From the NCBI GenBank assembly GCA_964654415.1, contig CAZZIP010000005.1, positions 1 to 64,000 on the forward strand: 64,000 nt of DNA, written 5' to 3'. Origin of the DNA: Methylohalobius sp964654415 (lineage in GTDB: Bacteria > Pseudomonadota > Gammaproteobacteria > Methylococcales > Methylothermaceae). The notes under the pieces are model-generated. The model searched no databases and was not told the DNA's origin. It saw nothing but the letters and a program-made list of their open reading frames with translations. Every line of letters begins with the position of its first letter. The stretch's first letter is position 1. Shown here piece by piece: positions 8,801-17,345 of the stretch. The position numbers were made by a program, and so were the translations under genes.

Positions 8801-9117
8801 CGGTGGGCGACTGGGAGGGCGCCTTAAGGCCGTGGTTGGCTCACTATTTGGAACATTGGCGCAGGCCAAGTCCGTGGCTGGCCGATTGGGGATGGCGCTG
8901 GATCAAAGGGCAGCAGCCGTCCCGCGGCAAACCTCAAGAAGCCGACCAAATCGAAGCCAAATGGCTCAAGGAGTGCCCCCTAGAGGGGTTGCCTTCGGCC
9001 TTTGCCTTGCTTTTCTCCGATCCCCTGCCAGTGGATTTTCCGCAGCGGGTCTTACCCATCTATCGGGAGCTCCTGGCCGAGGTGCGTTTGCAAGAACTCA
9101 AGCTAGGCGGCAGCTAG
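5893..9117 (+). CDS. recC: RecBCD exonuclease V, gamma subunit RecC
   Basis: 1074 residues, close to the normal RecC length. RecC clamps the heterotrimer, splits the DNA strands and scans for Chi in the 3' strand. Recognisable pieces are the N-terminal RGMERWLKMQLA with the following HGRFDFPHRF, the helicase-like middle with AVVGMNDGAFPR, LGDRDLRQEQRHQFLELIL and the C-terminal region with Trp-rich segments. It is a dead superfamily 1 helicase, and no working Walker A is seen, as expected. First gene of recC-recB-recD; recB begins 1 nt after the stop. The Chi sequence of this organism cannot be read from one window. Confidence 0.93.
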   Translation: MFALHTSNRTEILFEQLLTVLNHYAYGPFEPIQFVIQGRGMERWLKMQLAGAQGAFAHGRFDFPHRFFATVAAALGIKLYDELFERSRLVWLFDEQLKSFEFQTDPVLCRYLRGPGPDLRRFQLARQLANLFDQYQIQRPDWLAAWQEGKTARAKDMDRAMERWQAALWRRLYERLKGHRGLLWQKLIARLTQPVPQDALPQAVYLFGIGLLPPLMVEVLAALARHTDVHLFVLSPVAGFWADLPGKRARARAMLEAGPEAEWEELHHPLLVALGKRGAQFQRLLLERVEPALESQAFFRHDPPRNLLQHLQNDLTAGTLTEPPELPVGIELHLCHTPLREVEVVRDRLLALFAAHPDLALEDMAVMAPDIGAYQPYLEAVLRDLPHHIADRSLAHNNPLIQILIAALELLAGRFEWTAVVELLGRIEVREKFGLSQIELARIEDWVKTCAIRWGLDGAQRRALGLPDGEHNSWRLGVDRLMLGWMLEGETVWQEVVPYAEVEGQGGAILFRLAEFIRTLQSWWVELNRPRPPAEWRAALLSFSQALVAETPEILAARQSLGELLANLPEVAAYPDPVGLELILDWLRSLVEEEYQSHGFLSGGITCCATLPMRAVPFRVVAVVGMNDGAFPRRETPPAFDLISAHPRLGDRDLRQEQRHQFLELILSTREYLILSCQGLTPEKNEPLPPAQVVSELIDTLDHYGIDRTRWIYTHPSQPFHPAYFRPSGAPSLAGAFSLPPRSLDRRRFPVAQALLAPKTELAFWPDGFELSGDAPDSVSLPDLLAFYTDAQDWFCRTRLGLAMHRRESLPAAREPFSIDGLLAWKSRKALLAALEEGSQNPWSLLEQWQKAGDWPQGEAGRQGFAVELAKVRWLKAAAERCGAGPKAENLWHEVWLDGVRLSGTIAERHSAGSLFVEVGRLKGQYLFKAWLKHLFKQQIFPSPSWLVALAENSDAGAGACPVAVWRLDPVGDWEGALRPWLAHYLEHWRRPSPWLADWGWRWIKGQQPSRGKPQEADQIEAKWLKECPLEGLPSAFALLFSDPLPVDFPQRVLPIYRELLAEVRLQELKLGGS

Positions 9118-9118
9118 G

Positions 9119-12100
9119 GTGAACAGGCTGGATCTTTACCACACTCGTTTCGATCCCGGCATCCATCTGATCGAAGCCAGCGCAGGGACGGGGAAGACTT
9201 ATTCCATCGCCCAGTTGGTGGTCCGGTTCGTGGTGGAGCAGGGATTGTCGGTGGAGGAAATGGGGGTAGTGACCTTCACCAAAGCGGCGACCGCCGAACT
9301 GCGCCAACGCATCCGGCTGCGCCTGAGCGAGGCGCGCGATGCGGTGCGCGGCACTTATCGCGGCGCAGATCAGGCTTTGTTGGCGTGGGTGGCCGGTCTC
9401 TCAGACCGTAAAGCGGCGCACCGTCAACTCGAGGCGGAACTGCTCAAGCTCGACCTGATGCCGATCCAGACGATCCACGGTTTTTGTCACCATCTGCTGC
9501 GCCAGCAGGCCCTCGAGGCTGGAGAGTTGTTGGGGCAGACTTTGCTGGAGGAGGACGACGAGTTCAACCAGGCGATCATCGACGATTTCTGGCGCCGGCA
9601 AATGAGCGAATTGCCCGGTCCAGTATGGCGGCAGATCCTAAGCGAGATCAAAACCCCGGATGCGCTGTATGCGCTGCTGCAAGACTGGCTCCCGCCGGTG
9701 CGCTTTGTGCCGCAGATGAGCTTGCCGGAACCTGAGCGGGTGAACATCGATCCTGCCAGCTGGCGGGAGTTTGCAGCCTGGTTGGACGGGCTGTGTGACC
9801 AGAAGCTTTTGAATCAGGCGGCGAGGGACTGGTGGGCGCAGCTCAAGCAGGAGGAAAACCTTCCCGAACGCTTGGTGGAAATCAAGCTCAAGTCCGATTT
9901 ATTGGGGTTTTTGGAGGCTCAGCTCAACGCGCGCAAGCTCAACCCCCCCCGGCTGGATCGATTGCCGCAGTTCTCCCGCCAGTGGCCAGTATTGGAAATT
10001 TTGGCGAACTTAAGCCGCCGCCGCCAATTGTTTCAGATCGCTTGGCTCCAGGACGCTTGGCGCGCTTGGACGGCGGAATACGATCGGCGGCTCAGGGAGC
10101 GTGGCCTGGTGACCCACGATTTCGTTCTGCGCCGGCTTGCCCAGGTGCTGGAAGAATCGCCCCAGAGCCCGGCGATTCAGGCCCTGAAGCGCCGCTTTCG
10201 GCTGGTCCTGATCGACGAGTTTCAGGACACCGACCGGCATCAATGGCAGATTTTTTCCTCGCTGTTCGGGGATGGGGCGCATTGGTTGTTCTTGATCGGC
10301 GACCCCAAACAGTCCATCTATGCCTGGCGCGGTGCCGATCTGAACGTGTATTTTAAGGCTCGCGCGGCGGCGAGCAGCTTCTGGCAGCTTGGGACCAATT
10401 ACCGCTCCCATCCGGAACTGGTGGCGGCAGTCAACCAGCTGTTCGACCCAACTTTCCCCGCCGCAGAGGAGCATCCCGGCCCATTCCTAGATCACAGGCT
10501 GAGCTACCATCCCGTCGAGGCCGGCTGCCAGCCCCAGGCGCTGGCTTTGCTCGGGCCGCAGGGATGCCAGGTGCCTCCCTTACACTGGTGCGCCTTCTGT
10601 GAGAACGGGGCGCCTTACCGCTATCGCAGCCAGCAGCAGGCCATCGCCCAGCTTGCCCGCCAGGTAGCGGTCGACATCGTCAGCCTGCTGAACGATTTTC
10701 GCCTGCTGGAAAATGGCAAACCGCGCCGCGTGAATCCGGGAGACATCGCCGTCTTGGTGCGCGGCAACGACACCGCGCGCCTGATCCGCGACGTCTTGCG
10801 CGAGTTCGCGGTGCCGGCGGTGCTCATCGATCGCCGCTCGGTCTATCGTACCGATACCGCAGAGAAACTCTACCGCCTGATCGAAGCCCTGTGGGAAAGT
10901 GGAGATTGGCCGCGGATCAAGCGAGTGCTGGCCGACGGCTGGTTCGGGCTGAATGCCCAGGATCTGGCCGCGTTGGAAGACGACAGCGAGCGAGTGGCTG
11001 AGGTGCTCGGGGCGTTTGCTGCGGCGGGAGAACTCTGGTGGCGCGAAAGCCTGCTCGTGGCGGTGGAAGAGCTGTTTGGGCGTTTCGAAGTCTGGCGGCA
11101 CATCGCCGCTCATCGATACGGAAACCGCACCTTGGCTGATCTGCGCCATTTGCTGGAAATGCTGCAGGAGGCCGCCATTCGCGATCATTTGAGCCCCCAG
11201 GCGCTGCTGACTTGGTACCGCAGGCGTCTCGATCGCCCGCCGCGCAAAGACGAGCAACTTAGACTGGAAAGCGACGAGGATGCCGTGGAATTGGTGACCA
11301 TGCATAGCGCCAAAGGCCTCGAATACCCCATCGTGCTGGGTTTCGATCTATGGTTGCCGGAAAAGCGGGAGAGCACAAACCATGCGCCGGTGACCCTCCA
11401 AACCCCGGAGGGACTTGAGGTGGTGTTCGGGATTGAGGCCGAGCTTTATGAGCAGGCCAAAGCGGCCCGTCGCCTCGAGGAGCGGCGGGAGGCGCTGCGC
11501 ATCGCTTATGTCGCGATCACCCGCGCCAAAGCGCATCTTAGGCTCTATCTGCTGGAAAAATCGCCTGCCGACCAGGCGCCCTGGTCACCGTTGGCCCATC
11601 TCCTGGCCGGCTGCACCGGACAGGAGGGTTTGTACCGGGGAGCTGAGGCCTTAGCCCGCGCGCATCCTGAGAGAATTCGGTATGAATGCCAGGAGTGGGC
11701 GGTCGGCGAGAGAGTGCGGCTGGCGCCGATCAAAGCAGTGATGGAGATGGAAGAACCCAAAGCCTTGCCGCGTGAGCCCAAGGCTGGCCGGGTGCTGACC
11801 AGTTACTCGGCGTTGGTGCGCGGTAGGCCGCGGGAGGCGACCGAAGGTTGGCTGGCGCGGCTGTTGGAAGAAGACGCAGGCGAGGAGGGGAGGCTGCTCA
11901 AGGGGGCGGCGTTTGGAACCCTGTTGCACGGCCTACTCGAGCGGCACCCCTTCGGCCTGCTCCTCAAGGGGGAGATCGATCTTTCCCAGCTGCCGGAAGA
12001 GATCGACCGAGCGCAACTTATCTCCCTCATTCAACGCGCTTTGACCACCCCGCTGCCGGAATTTGCCCTCAAAGACATTCCCGCTGGACGTCAACTGCGC

Positions 12101-12541
12101 GAGCTCGAGTTCCTCCTGCCGGTGAGACGTTTGAACGCCGAGTTGTTCAATCGTCTGTTGACCGGCCAGGCCTGGTTTCGGCCGCTGGATTTTCCCCAAG
12201 TACAGGGGTTTCTGCAAGGGTTCATCGACCTAGTGGTAGAGCACCAGGGACGTTTTTACGTGATCGACTACAAATCCAACGAACTGGACGATTACCGTCC
12301 GCCAACCTTGGTGGCGGCGATGCGCGATCACGATTACGGACTCCAGGCCTTGCTGTATGCCCTGGCGGTCCATTGCTACCTTAAGCTGCGTTTGCCGGGA
12401 TACCGCTATGCCACCCATTTTGGCGGGGTGCGCTATCTGTTTTTGCGCGGTATGGACGGGCAGACCCCGGGGAGCGGGGTGTTCGGTTTTTGGCCCGAGG
12501 AGACCTGGATCGACCAGCTGGAGCAGGTGTTGGATGGCTGA
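9119..12541 (+). CDS. recB: RecBCD exonuclease V, beta subunit RecB
   Basis: 1140 residues. RecB is the 3'-5' helicase and the nuclease of RecBCD and loads RecA after Chi. The Walker A motif is EASAGTGKT (19-27); Walker B is LIDEFQDTD; the motif VTMHSAKGLEYP marks a UvrD-type helicase. The C-terminal nuclease shows GFIDLVVEHQ and VIDYKSNE, the Asp and Lys set of the RecB nuclease family. The GTG start at 9119 follows directly on recC. The last codons overlap the ATG of recD. All expected catalytic motifs are intact, so the complex should be active. Confidence 0.95.
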   Translation: MNRLDLYHTRFDPGIHLIEASAGTGKTYSIAQLVVRFVVEQGLSVEEMGVVTFTKAATAELRQRIRLRLSEARDAVRGTYRGADQALLAWVAGLSDRKAAHRQLEAELLKLDLMPIQTIHGFCHHLLRQQALEAGELLGQTLLEEDDEFNQAIIDDFWRRQMSELPGPVWRQILSEIKTPDALYALLQDWLPPVRFVPQMSLPEPERVNIDPASWREFAAWLDGLCDQKLLNQAARDWWAQLKQEENLPERLVEIKLKSDLLGFLEAQLNARKLNPPRLDRLPQFSRQWPVLEILANLSRRRQLFQIAWLQDAWRAWTAEYDRRLRERGLVTHDFVLRRLAQVLEESPQSPAIQALKRRFRLVLIDEFQDTDRHQWQIFSSLFGDGAHWLFLIGDPKQSIYAWRGADLNVYFKARAAASSFWQLGTNYRSHPELVAAVNQLFDPTFPAAEEHPGPFLDHRLSYHPVEAGCQPQALALLGPQGCQVPPLHWCAFCENGAPYRYRSQQQAIAQLARQVAVDIVSLLNDFRLLENGKPRRVNPGDIAVLVRGNDTARLIRDVLREFAVPAVLIDRRSVYRTDTAEKLYRLIEALWESGDWPRIKRVLADGWFGLNAQDLAALEDDSERVAEVLGAFAAAGELWWRESLLVAVEELFGRFEVWRHIAAHRYGNRTLADLRHLLEMLQEAAIRDHLSPQALLTWYRRRLDRPPRKDEQLRLESDEDAVELVTMHSAKGLEYPIVLGFDLWLPEKRESTNHAPVTLQTPEGLEVVFGIEAELYEQAKAARRLEERREALRIAYVAITRAKAHLRLYLLEKSPADQAPWSPLAHLLAGCTGQEGLYRGAEALARAHPERIRYECQEWAVGERVRLAPIKAVMEMEEPKALPREPKAGRVLTSYSALVRGRPREATEGWLARLLEEDAGEEGRLLKGAAFGTLLHGLLERHPFGLLLKGEIDLSQLPEEIDRAQLISLIQRALTTPLPEFALKDIPAGRQLRELEFLLPVRRLNAELFNRLLTGQAWFRPLDFPQVQGFLQGFIDLVVEHQGRFYVIDYKSNELDDYRPPTLVAAMRDHDYGLQALLYALAVHCYLKLRLPGYRYATHFGGVRYLFLRGMDGQTPGSGVFGFWPEETWIDQLEQVLDG

Positions 12542-14144
12542 CGACTATCACCGAGATGCGCCGGCGTTGGCGGATTTTTTTAGCCGCCGTCTGAACCTGT
12601 CCGGTCAAGAGCTGATTCCCGTGCTGAGCGACTTGCTTAAAGCCCAGGAAGACGGCCACGTCTGTCTGCGGCTGAGCCCAAAGCGGCGCGCTTTCTTGGC
12701 CAAACTGAGAGGCCTTTATCTGCCGCATGGCAAGGCACCGTTGGTGCTGGAAGACGACCGGCTTTACTTTCAACGCCTGTGGCGCTATGAAGAAATCCTC
12801 GCAGCCCGGGTGCGGCAACTCCTCGCGGCTGCAAAGCGACCGGTGGACGAGGTCAAGCTCGGTCGGTTGGCGCAGGCCTTGAGTCTCGATGAATCCCAAC
12901 GCGAGGCAGTGCGGCAGGCGGCGGCGGTGGACTTCGCTATCCTCACCGGAGGTCCCGGTACCGGCAAGACCACGACCGCCCTCCAACTCGTCGCGTTGTT
13001 GCTGTGGCAGCTGCCCCATCTTTCTCGCCACGGACCTCTGGGGGGACGGGTGGCGCTGGCGGCTCCTACCGGAAAAGCGGCGCAGCGGCTCAAGGACAGT
13101 ATCGGCCAGAGGGTTCGGTCGTTGCCGGTACCGGACTCGGTAAAAGCCGCCATTCCCACCGAGGCGGCCACGCTGCATCGGCTGCTCGGGGCACGCCCAG
13201 ATAGCGTCCGGGTGAGCTACGATGCGGAAAACCCGCTCCCTTACGAGGCGGTTGTCGTCGATGAGGCCTCTATGGTGGACTTGGCGCTCATGAGTAAGCT
13301 GCTCCAGGCGCTGCCGCCTGGGGGGAGGCTGTACCTTTTGGGAGACCGCGATCAACTGGCCTCGGTGGAGGCCGGCAGCGTCTTAGCCGATCTGTGCGAC
13401 GGCGCCCCCGCCCACACCTTTCACCTGACTACGACCCACCGTTTCCATGCCCGGCTGGGCGCCTTAGCGCAGGCGATCAAGGACGGGAGCTTTCAGGAAG
13501 TCGAAGCGCTACTCGGCACAGACTATCTTCCAGTGAGCGAAGATTCCCTGTGGCAGGCCTTGGACGAGGCGTTTGCGGGCTATTGGCAAGAAGTGGCGAC
13601 TTGTTCGGATCCCGTTGCGATTCTGACCGCTTTTGCGCGGTTTCGCGTCTTGTGCGCCCATCGCCGCGGACCTTTGGGCTCGGATTGGCTCAACCTGCAA
13701 CTTGCGCTGCGCTTTAAGCGGAAGGGGTGGATTCCGTCCCGCGGCGCTTCCGCTCGGGGAGACGATTACTACCCGGGGCGACCGATTTTAATCACCGAAA
13801 ACGCACCGGAGTTGGGATTGTTCAACGGCGATATCGGCGTCTGTCTGGAAGACAAGGTATGGTTTGAAAGCGGACGGGGGTTTGCTCCGGCGCGCTTGCC
13901 GGCCCACGAGACGGCGTTCGCCATGACCGTGCACAAATCCCAAGGTTCGGAGTTCGAACGGGTGCTCCTGGTGCTCCCGGCCAAATCCTCGGAGGTATTG
14001 AGCCGGGAACTCATCTATACCGCCGTCACCCGCGCCCGGACTGAGGTACAATGTTGGGGACCCAAATCCGTCTTGAGCGAGGCGCTTGGCCGACGTGTCC
14101 AGCGCCACGGAGGATTGAGTTTCAAGCTTGCCGGAAACCCATGA
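12534..14144 (+). CDS. recD: RecBCD exonuclease V, alpha subunit RecD
   Basis: 536 residues from the ATG at 12534, which overlaps the recB stop by 8 bp. RecD is the 5'-3' helicase of RecBCD. Visible motifs: Walker A GGPGTGKTTT (139-148), AAPTGKAAQRL, Walker B VVVDEASMVD, LLGDRDQLASVEAGSVLAD, and the motif MTVHKSQGSEF with the final YTAVTRAR. The frame is open further upstream to 12357, but that part lies inside recB and has no family similarity. The stop overlaps the ATG of the next gene in an ATGA. Confidence 0.94.
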   Translation: MADDYHRDAPALADFFSRRLNLSGQELIPVLSDLLKAQEDGHVCLRLSPKRRAFLAKLRGLYLPHGKAPLVLEDDRLYFQRLWRYEEILAARVRQLLAAAKRPVDEVKLGRLAQALSLDESQREAVRQAAAVDFAILTGGPGTGKTTTALQLVALLLWQLPHLSRHGPLGGRVALAAPTGKAAQRLKDSIGQRVRSLPVPDSVKAAIPTEAATLHRLLGARPDSVRVSYDAENPLPYEAVVVDEASMVDLALMSKLLQALPPGGRLYLLGDRDQLASVEAGSVLADLCDGAPAHTFHLTTTHRFHARLGALAQAIKDGSFQEVEALLGTDYLPVSEDSLWQALDEAFAGYWQEVATCSDPVAILTAFARFRVLCAHRRGPLGSDWLNLQLALRFKRKGWIPSRGASARGDDYYPGRPILITENAPELGLFNGDIGVCLEDKVWFESGRGFAPARLPAHETAFAMTVHKSQGSEFERVLLVLPAKSSEVLSRELIYTAVTRARTEVQCWGPKSVLSEALGRRVQRHGGLSFKLAGNP

Positions 14145-14704
14145 GAATCGTGTTGCTTTGCCTCTGCTTGATCGCCTGCAGCCGGGCTGCTTGGCACGCC
14201 GTCGATGTGAGCGGGAAACTCCCGCCTTTGGATTTCACCCTGACCGATACCCAAGGCAAAGTCCGGCGCGGGGAAGATTTCCGTGGTCGCATCATCCTGC
14301 TGTTTACCGGTTTCACCCACTGCCCAGGTGTTTGTCCGGCTACCTTGGCGCAGCTTTCGACGGTACTGGAGGGCATCGAGGGCAGCCAAGAGCATATTCA
14401 AGTGCTGTTTGTAAGTTTGGACCCCGAGCGCGACGCGCCTGAAGTGCTTGAATCTTATGTGCGCCGTTTTGGCCCTTGGTTTGTGGGACTGACCGGCAGC
14501 AAAGCGCAGCTTGAGGAATTGACCAAGCGGTATTTTCTCACTTACCAGAAACTTTCCCCCAACCCCCGGGGTGAGTACGAAGTGCTCCACAGCAGCCAGG
14601 TATTGGTGTTCGACCGCCAAGGCCGGGCGCGGCTTTTGGCGAGTGCCGATTTGCCTTTGGAAGACTTAAGAGCGGACCTACAACGCCTGTTGCAGGAACA
14701 GTAA
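14141..14704 (+). CDS. SCO1/SenC-type copper chaperone lipoprotein
   Basis: 187 residues with a lipoprotein signal (LCLIAC, Cys13 lipidated). The thioredoxin-like domain carries the copper-binding THCPGVCP (Cys61, Cys65) and the distal histidine in EVLHSSQV, the Sco1/SenC pattern. These proteins deliver or reduce copper at the CuA site of cytochrome oxidase or act as thiol-disulfide reductases outside the inner membrane. It overlaps the recD stop, so it is translated from the same message, an odd partner for DNA repair; the coupling is probably positional. Confidence 0.88.
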   Translation: MRIVLLCLCLIACSRAAWHAVDVSGKLPPLDFTLTDTQGKVRRGEDFRGRIILLFTGFTHCPGVCPATLAQLSTVLEGIEGSQEHIQVLFVSLDPERDAPEVLESYVRRFGPWFVGLTGSKAQLEELTKRYFLTYQKLSPNPRGEYEVLHSSQVLVFDRQGRARLLASADLPLEDLRADLQRLLQEQ

Positions 14705-14826
14705 AGCGGGTTTGCTAAATTGAAAGAAGAGGGGTTGCTTACAAAACTAACTTGGTTTAGTGCAAGATCCGCAAGGACCGGAGAGTAGAAAAGTAGGATT
14801 TATTTTTGCAACGTGAATTATTGATT

Positions 14827-16014
14827 ATGATCAACCCCAGGCTCGCCCAACTTCAACCTTATCCTTTTGAAAAACTCGCCAGCCTTAAGGCCGGTATCAC
14901 CCCGCCCCAAGACAAATCCCCCATCGTGCTCTCTATCGGCGAGCCGCAGGATAGTCCGCCCGGGTTTGTCGCCGAGGTGTTGGCCGAGCATTTGCCCTTG
15001 CTCGGCAAATATCCCACTACTCGCGGCCTTCCCGCCCTGCGCGAGGCAATCGCGGCCTGGTTAATAAAGCGCTTTGGATTGCCGGGAATCGACCCGGAGC
15101 GCCAAATCCTGCCGGTAGCGGGTACGCGCGAGGCGCTGTTTTCTTTTGCCCAGGCGGTGATCGATGCTCGGGAAAAACCTTTGGTGGTGATGCCCAACCC
15201 GTTTTATCAGATCTACGAGGGAGCCGCCTTGTTGGCCGGGGGGGAGCCGTATTACTTAAACGCCACCGAAAGCACAGGTTTCTTACCGGATTTTGAAGCC
15301 GTGCCGGAAGCCGTCTGGCGAAGATGCCAGTTGCTGTATCTTTGCTCGCCGGCCAATCCTACCGGCCAGGTGATCGAGCTTGCCACCCTCAAAAATTTGA
15401 TCGAGAAAGCTCACCGTTTCGACTTCGTCATCGCCTCAGACGAGTGCTACAGCGAGCTTTACTACGGCGACCCACCGCCGGGGCTGTTGCAGGCAGCGGT
15501 GGCGGTGGGCAATAGCGAATTTTCCCGCTGCGTGGTATTCCACAGCCTGTCCAAGCGCTCGAGCGTCCCCGGGCTGCGCTCTGGGTTCGTCGCCGGGGAT
15601 GCGGCGCTACTTGAGCGTTATTTTCTTTATCGCACCTACCACGGCTGCGCCCTGCCGCTTCCTACCCAGTACGCCAGCCTCACCGCCTGGAGCGACGAAG
15701 CGCACGTGGCAGCCATCCGCCAAAGCTATCGGGAGCGCTTGACTGCCGCCGCTGCAATTTTAGGGGGGGTGCTTAAAGTGTCTGTACCGCCGGCAGGCTT
15801 TTATTTCTGGCTCAAAACGCCTGGCGACGATCTGGAATTCGCCAAGCGCCTGTTTGCGACCCAAAACGTTACCGTGCTGCCGGGAAGCTTTCTAGGACGG
15901 GAAGCAAACGGGGTCAATCCGGGGCGAGGCTATGTGCGCATCGCCTGGGTTCAGCCTTTAGCGACCTGCCAAGAGGCTGCGGCCAGGATTGCCGAATTTG
16001 CCCTTAAGCTTTAA
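14827..16014 (+). CDS. dapC: N-succinyldiaminopimelate aminotransferase
   Basis: 395 residues, PLP-dependent class I/II aminotransferase. The start NPRLAQLQPYPFEKLASLKA is typical of proteobacterial DapC. Other marks are YLCSPANPTGQV, ASDECYSELYY (PLP-contacting Asp and Tyr), HSLSKRSSVPGLR with the Schiff-base lysine, and the final RGYVRIAWVQP. DapC makes N-succinyl-LL-diaminopimelate from the keto acid in lysine and peptidoglycan synthesis. The ATG at 14827 is preferred to the TTG at 14806 on family similarity. dapD and dapE lie just downstream, so three successive steps are clustered. The last 4 bp overlap an antisense lipoprotein gene. Confidence 0.9.
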   Translation: MINPRLAQLQPYPFEKLASLKAGITPPQDKSPIVLSIGEPQDSPPGFVAEVLAEHLPLLGKYPTTRGLPALREAIAAWLIKRFGLPGIDPERQILPVAGTREALFSFAQAVIDAREKPLVVMPNPFYQIYEGAALLAGGEPYYLNATESTGFLPDFEAVPEAVWRRCQLLYLCSPANPTGQVIELATLKNLIEKAHRFDFVIASDECYSELYYGDPPPGLLQAAVAVGNSEFSRCVVFHSLSKRSSVPGLRSGFVAGDAALLERYFLYRTYHGCALPLPTQYASLTAWSDEAHVAAIRQSYRERLTAAAAILGGVLKVSVPPAGFYFWLKTPGDDLEFAKRLFATQNVTVLPGSFLGREANGVNPGRGYVRIAWVQPLATCQEAAARIAEFALKL

Positions 16015-16466
16015 TCCCAAAACCTTCCTGCTCCCAGGTAATAGCGCCGCCAATAGCCGTTTAAAGGCTCGATCCTAACCCGCTTGCCGGTAGAAGGGGC
16101 GTGGACAAAGCGGTTATTGCCTAGATAAATTCCAACGTGGATCTTGTGTTTTGGAGGGCGGAAAAAGACCAAATCTCCGGGCAGTCTGTGCCGCACGCGC
16201 CGGCAAAGGCGCCATTGCTCTTCCGCCGTGCGCGGGGTCGAAATCCCGAGGCGCCGATGGACATAGTGCACCAGTCCGCTGCAATCGAATCCACGCGGAG
16301 ACTCGCCGCCGTAACGGTAAGGAATACCGGTCAGACGAGATGCTTGCTGGGCGATCAGATGGCCCGACGGAACTGGCTTATGGGGACGCGAAGGAGGAGT
16401 GGCGCAACCGCCCAAAACCAAGCTTAAGCAAAGTACCCCTAGGCGAATCCTGGCTTGAATCGGCAT
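16011..16466 (-). CDS. NlpC/P60 family lipoprotein endopeptidase
   Basis: 151 residues. A lipobox VLGGC (Cys21) puts it in the outer or inner membrane facing the periplasm. The NlpC/P60 cysteine peptidase domain has the nucleophile in FDCSGLVHYVH (Cys62), the catalytic histidine in HKIHVGIYLG (His110) and the third residue in RFVHAPS (His122). Enzymes of this type (such as MepS) cut D,D or D,L bonds in peptidoglycan peptides. It stands antisense between dapC and dapD, whose product is built into the same peptidoglycan stem. It is divergent from dapD with a 52-bp gap. Confidence 0.88.
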   Translation of the reverse strand: MPIQARIRLGVLCLSLVLGGCATPPSRPHKPVPSGHLIAQQASRLTGIPYRYGGESPRGFDCSGLVHYVHRRLGISTPRTAEEQWRLCRRVRHRLPGDLVFFRPPKHKIHVGIYLGNNRFVHAPSTGKRVRIEPLNGYWRRYYLGAGRFWD

Positions 16467-16518
16467 GGCGAAGATGGGTATTCTTGTGGTTTACCAACAG
16501 GATACCAGGGAATCGAAC

Positions 16519-17343
16519 ATGAGCGAATCATTGGCGGCAATCATCGAGCAGGCTTTTGAGCAGCGTGCCCAAATCACTCCCCAGGCGGCGAGCGCAGAGC
16601 TAAAAGAGGCGATCGAGGCGGCCTTGTGCCTGCTCGATTCTGGCCAGGCGCGGGTGGCGGAGAAAAAGAATGGCCAATGGGTAGTCAACCAATGGCTGAA
16701 AAAAGCGGTACTTTTGTCGTTTCGGGTCTACGACAACCGGATGATGGACTCCGCACCGACCAATTTCTACGACAAGGTGGAACTCAAATACGCCCGCTAC
16801 CGGCCTGAGGATTTTCGCCGCGACGGGGTGCGGGTGGTGCCGTTTGCCAATGTGCGCCGCGGGGCGTATGTAGCGCCTTCTGTAGTGCTGATGCCTTCGT
16901 ATGTGAACATTGGCGCCTATGTGGATTCTGGGACGATGGTGGACACCTGGGCGACGGTAGGCTCATGCGCCCAGATCGGCAAGAACGTGCACCTTTCCGG
17001 CGGAGTCGGGATCGGCGGGGTGCTGGAACCCTTGCAGGCCAATCCTACGATCATCGAGGACAACTGCTTCATCGGCGCGCGTTCGGAGATCGTCGAAGGG
17101 GTGATCGTGGAGGAAGGCTCGGTGATCTCGATGGGGGTGTACATAGGCCAAAGCACCAAGATTTATAACCGCATGACCGGTGAGATCAGCTATGGCCGGA
17201 TTCCGGCCGGTTCGGTGGTGGTGCCGGGGAGCCTTCCGGCCAAGGACGGGAGCCACAGCCTCTACTGTGCGGTGATCATCAAGCAGGTCGACGAGCGCAC
17301 TCGTAGCAAGGTGAGCATCAACGAATTGCTCAGGGACTCCTGA
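16519..17343 (+). CDS. dapD: 2,3,4,5-tetrahydropyridine-2,6-dicarboxylate N-succinyltransferase
   Basis: 274 residues from the ATG at 16519, exactly the length of E. coli DapD. It succinylates tetrahydrodipicolinate using succinyl-CoA, the first step of the succinylase DAP branch. The left-handed beta-helix hexapeptide repeats run from about residue 105 to 215 (for example GGVGIGGVLEP). PTNFYDKVELK and FRRDGVRVVPFANVRRGAYV are family segments. An upstream in-frame ATG at 16465 would add 18 residues with no similarity; the AGGGAA site before 16519 supports the chosen start. dapE follows after 2 nt. Confidence 0.94.
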   Translation: MSESLAAIIEQAFEQRAQITPQAASAELKEAIEAALCLLDSGQARVAEKKNGQWVVNQWLKKAVLLSFRVYDNRMMDSAPTNFYDKVELKYARYRPEDFRRDGVRVVPFANVRRGAYVAPSVVLMPSYVNIGAYVDSGTMVDTWATVGSCAQIGKNVHLSGGVGIGGVLEPLQANPTIIEDNCFIGARSEIVEGVIVEEGSVISMGVYIGQSTKIYNRMTGEISYGRIPAGSVVVPGSLPAKDGSHSLYCAVIIKQVDERTRSKVSINELLRDS

Positions 17344-17345
17344 CC

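Noticed and set aside
10580..11305. Antisense open frame of 241 codons opposite recB
   Set aside because: Shadow of recB; composition and residue pattern are not those of a real protein.
12381..13355. Antisense open frame of 324 codons opposite recD
   Set aside because: Lies wholly within recD, with no ribosome site and no recognisable domain; typical shadow of a GC-rich gene.
14015..14620. Antisense open frame of 201 codons opposite the SCO1 gene
   Set aside because: Covers the end of recD and most of the SCO1 gene, both of which have clear motifs on the other strand.
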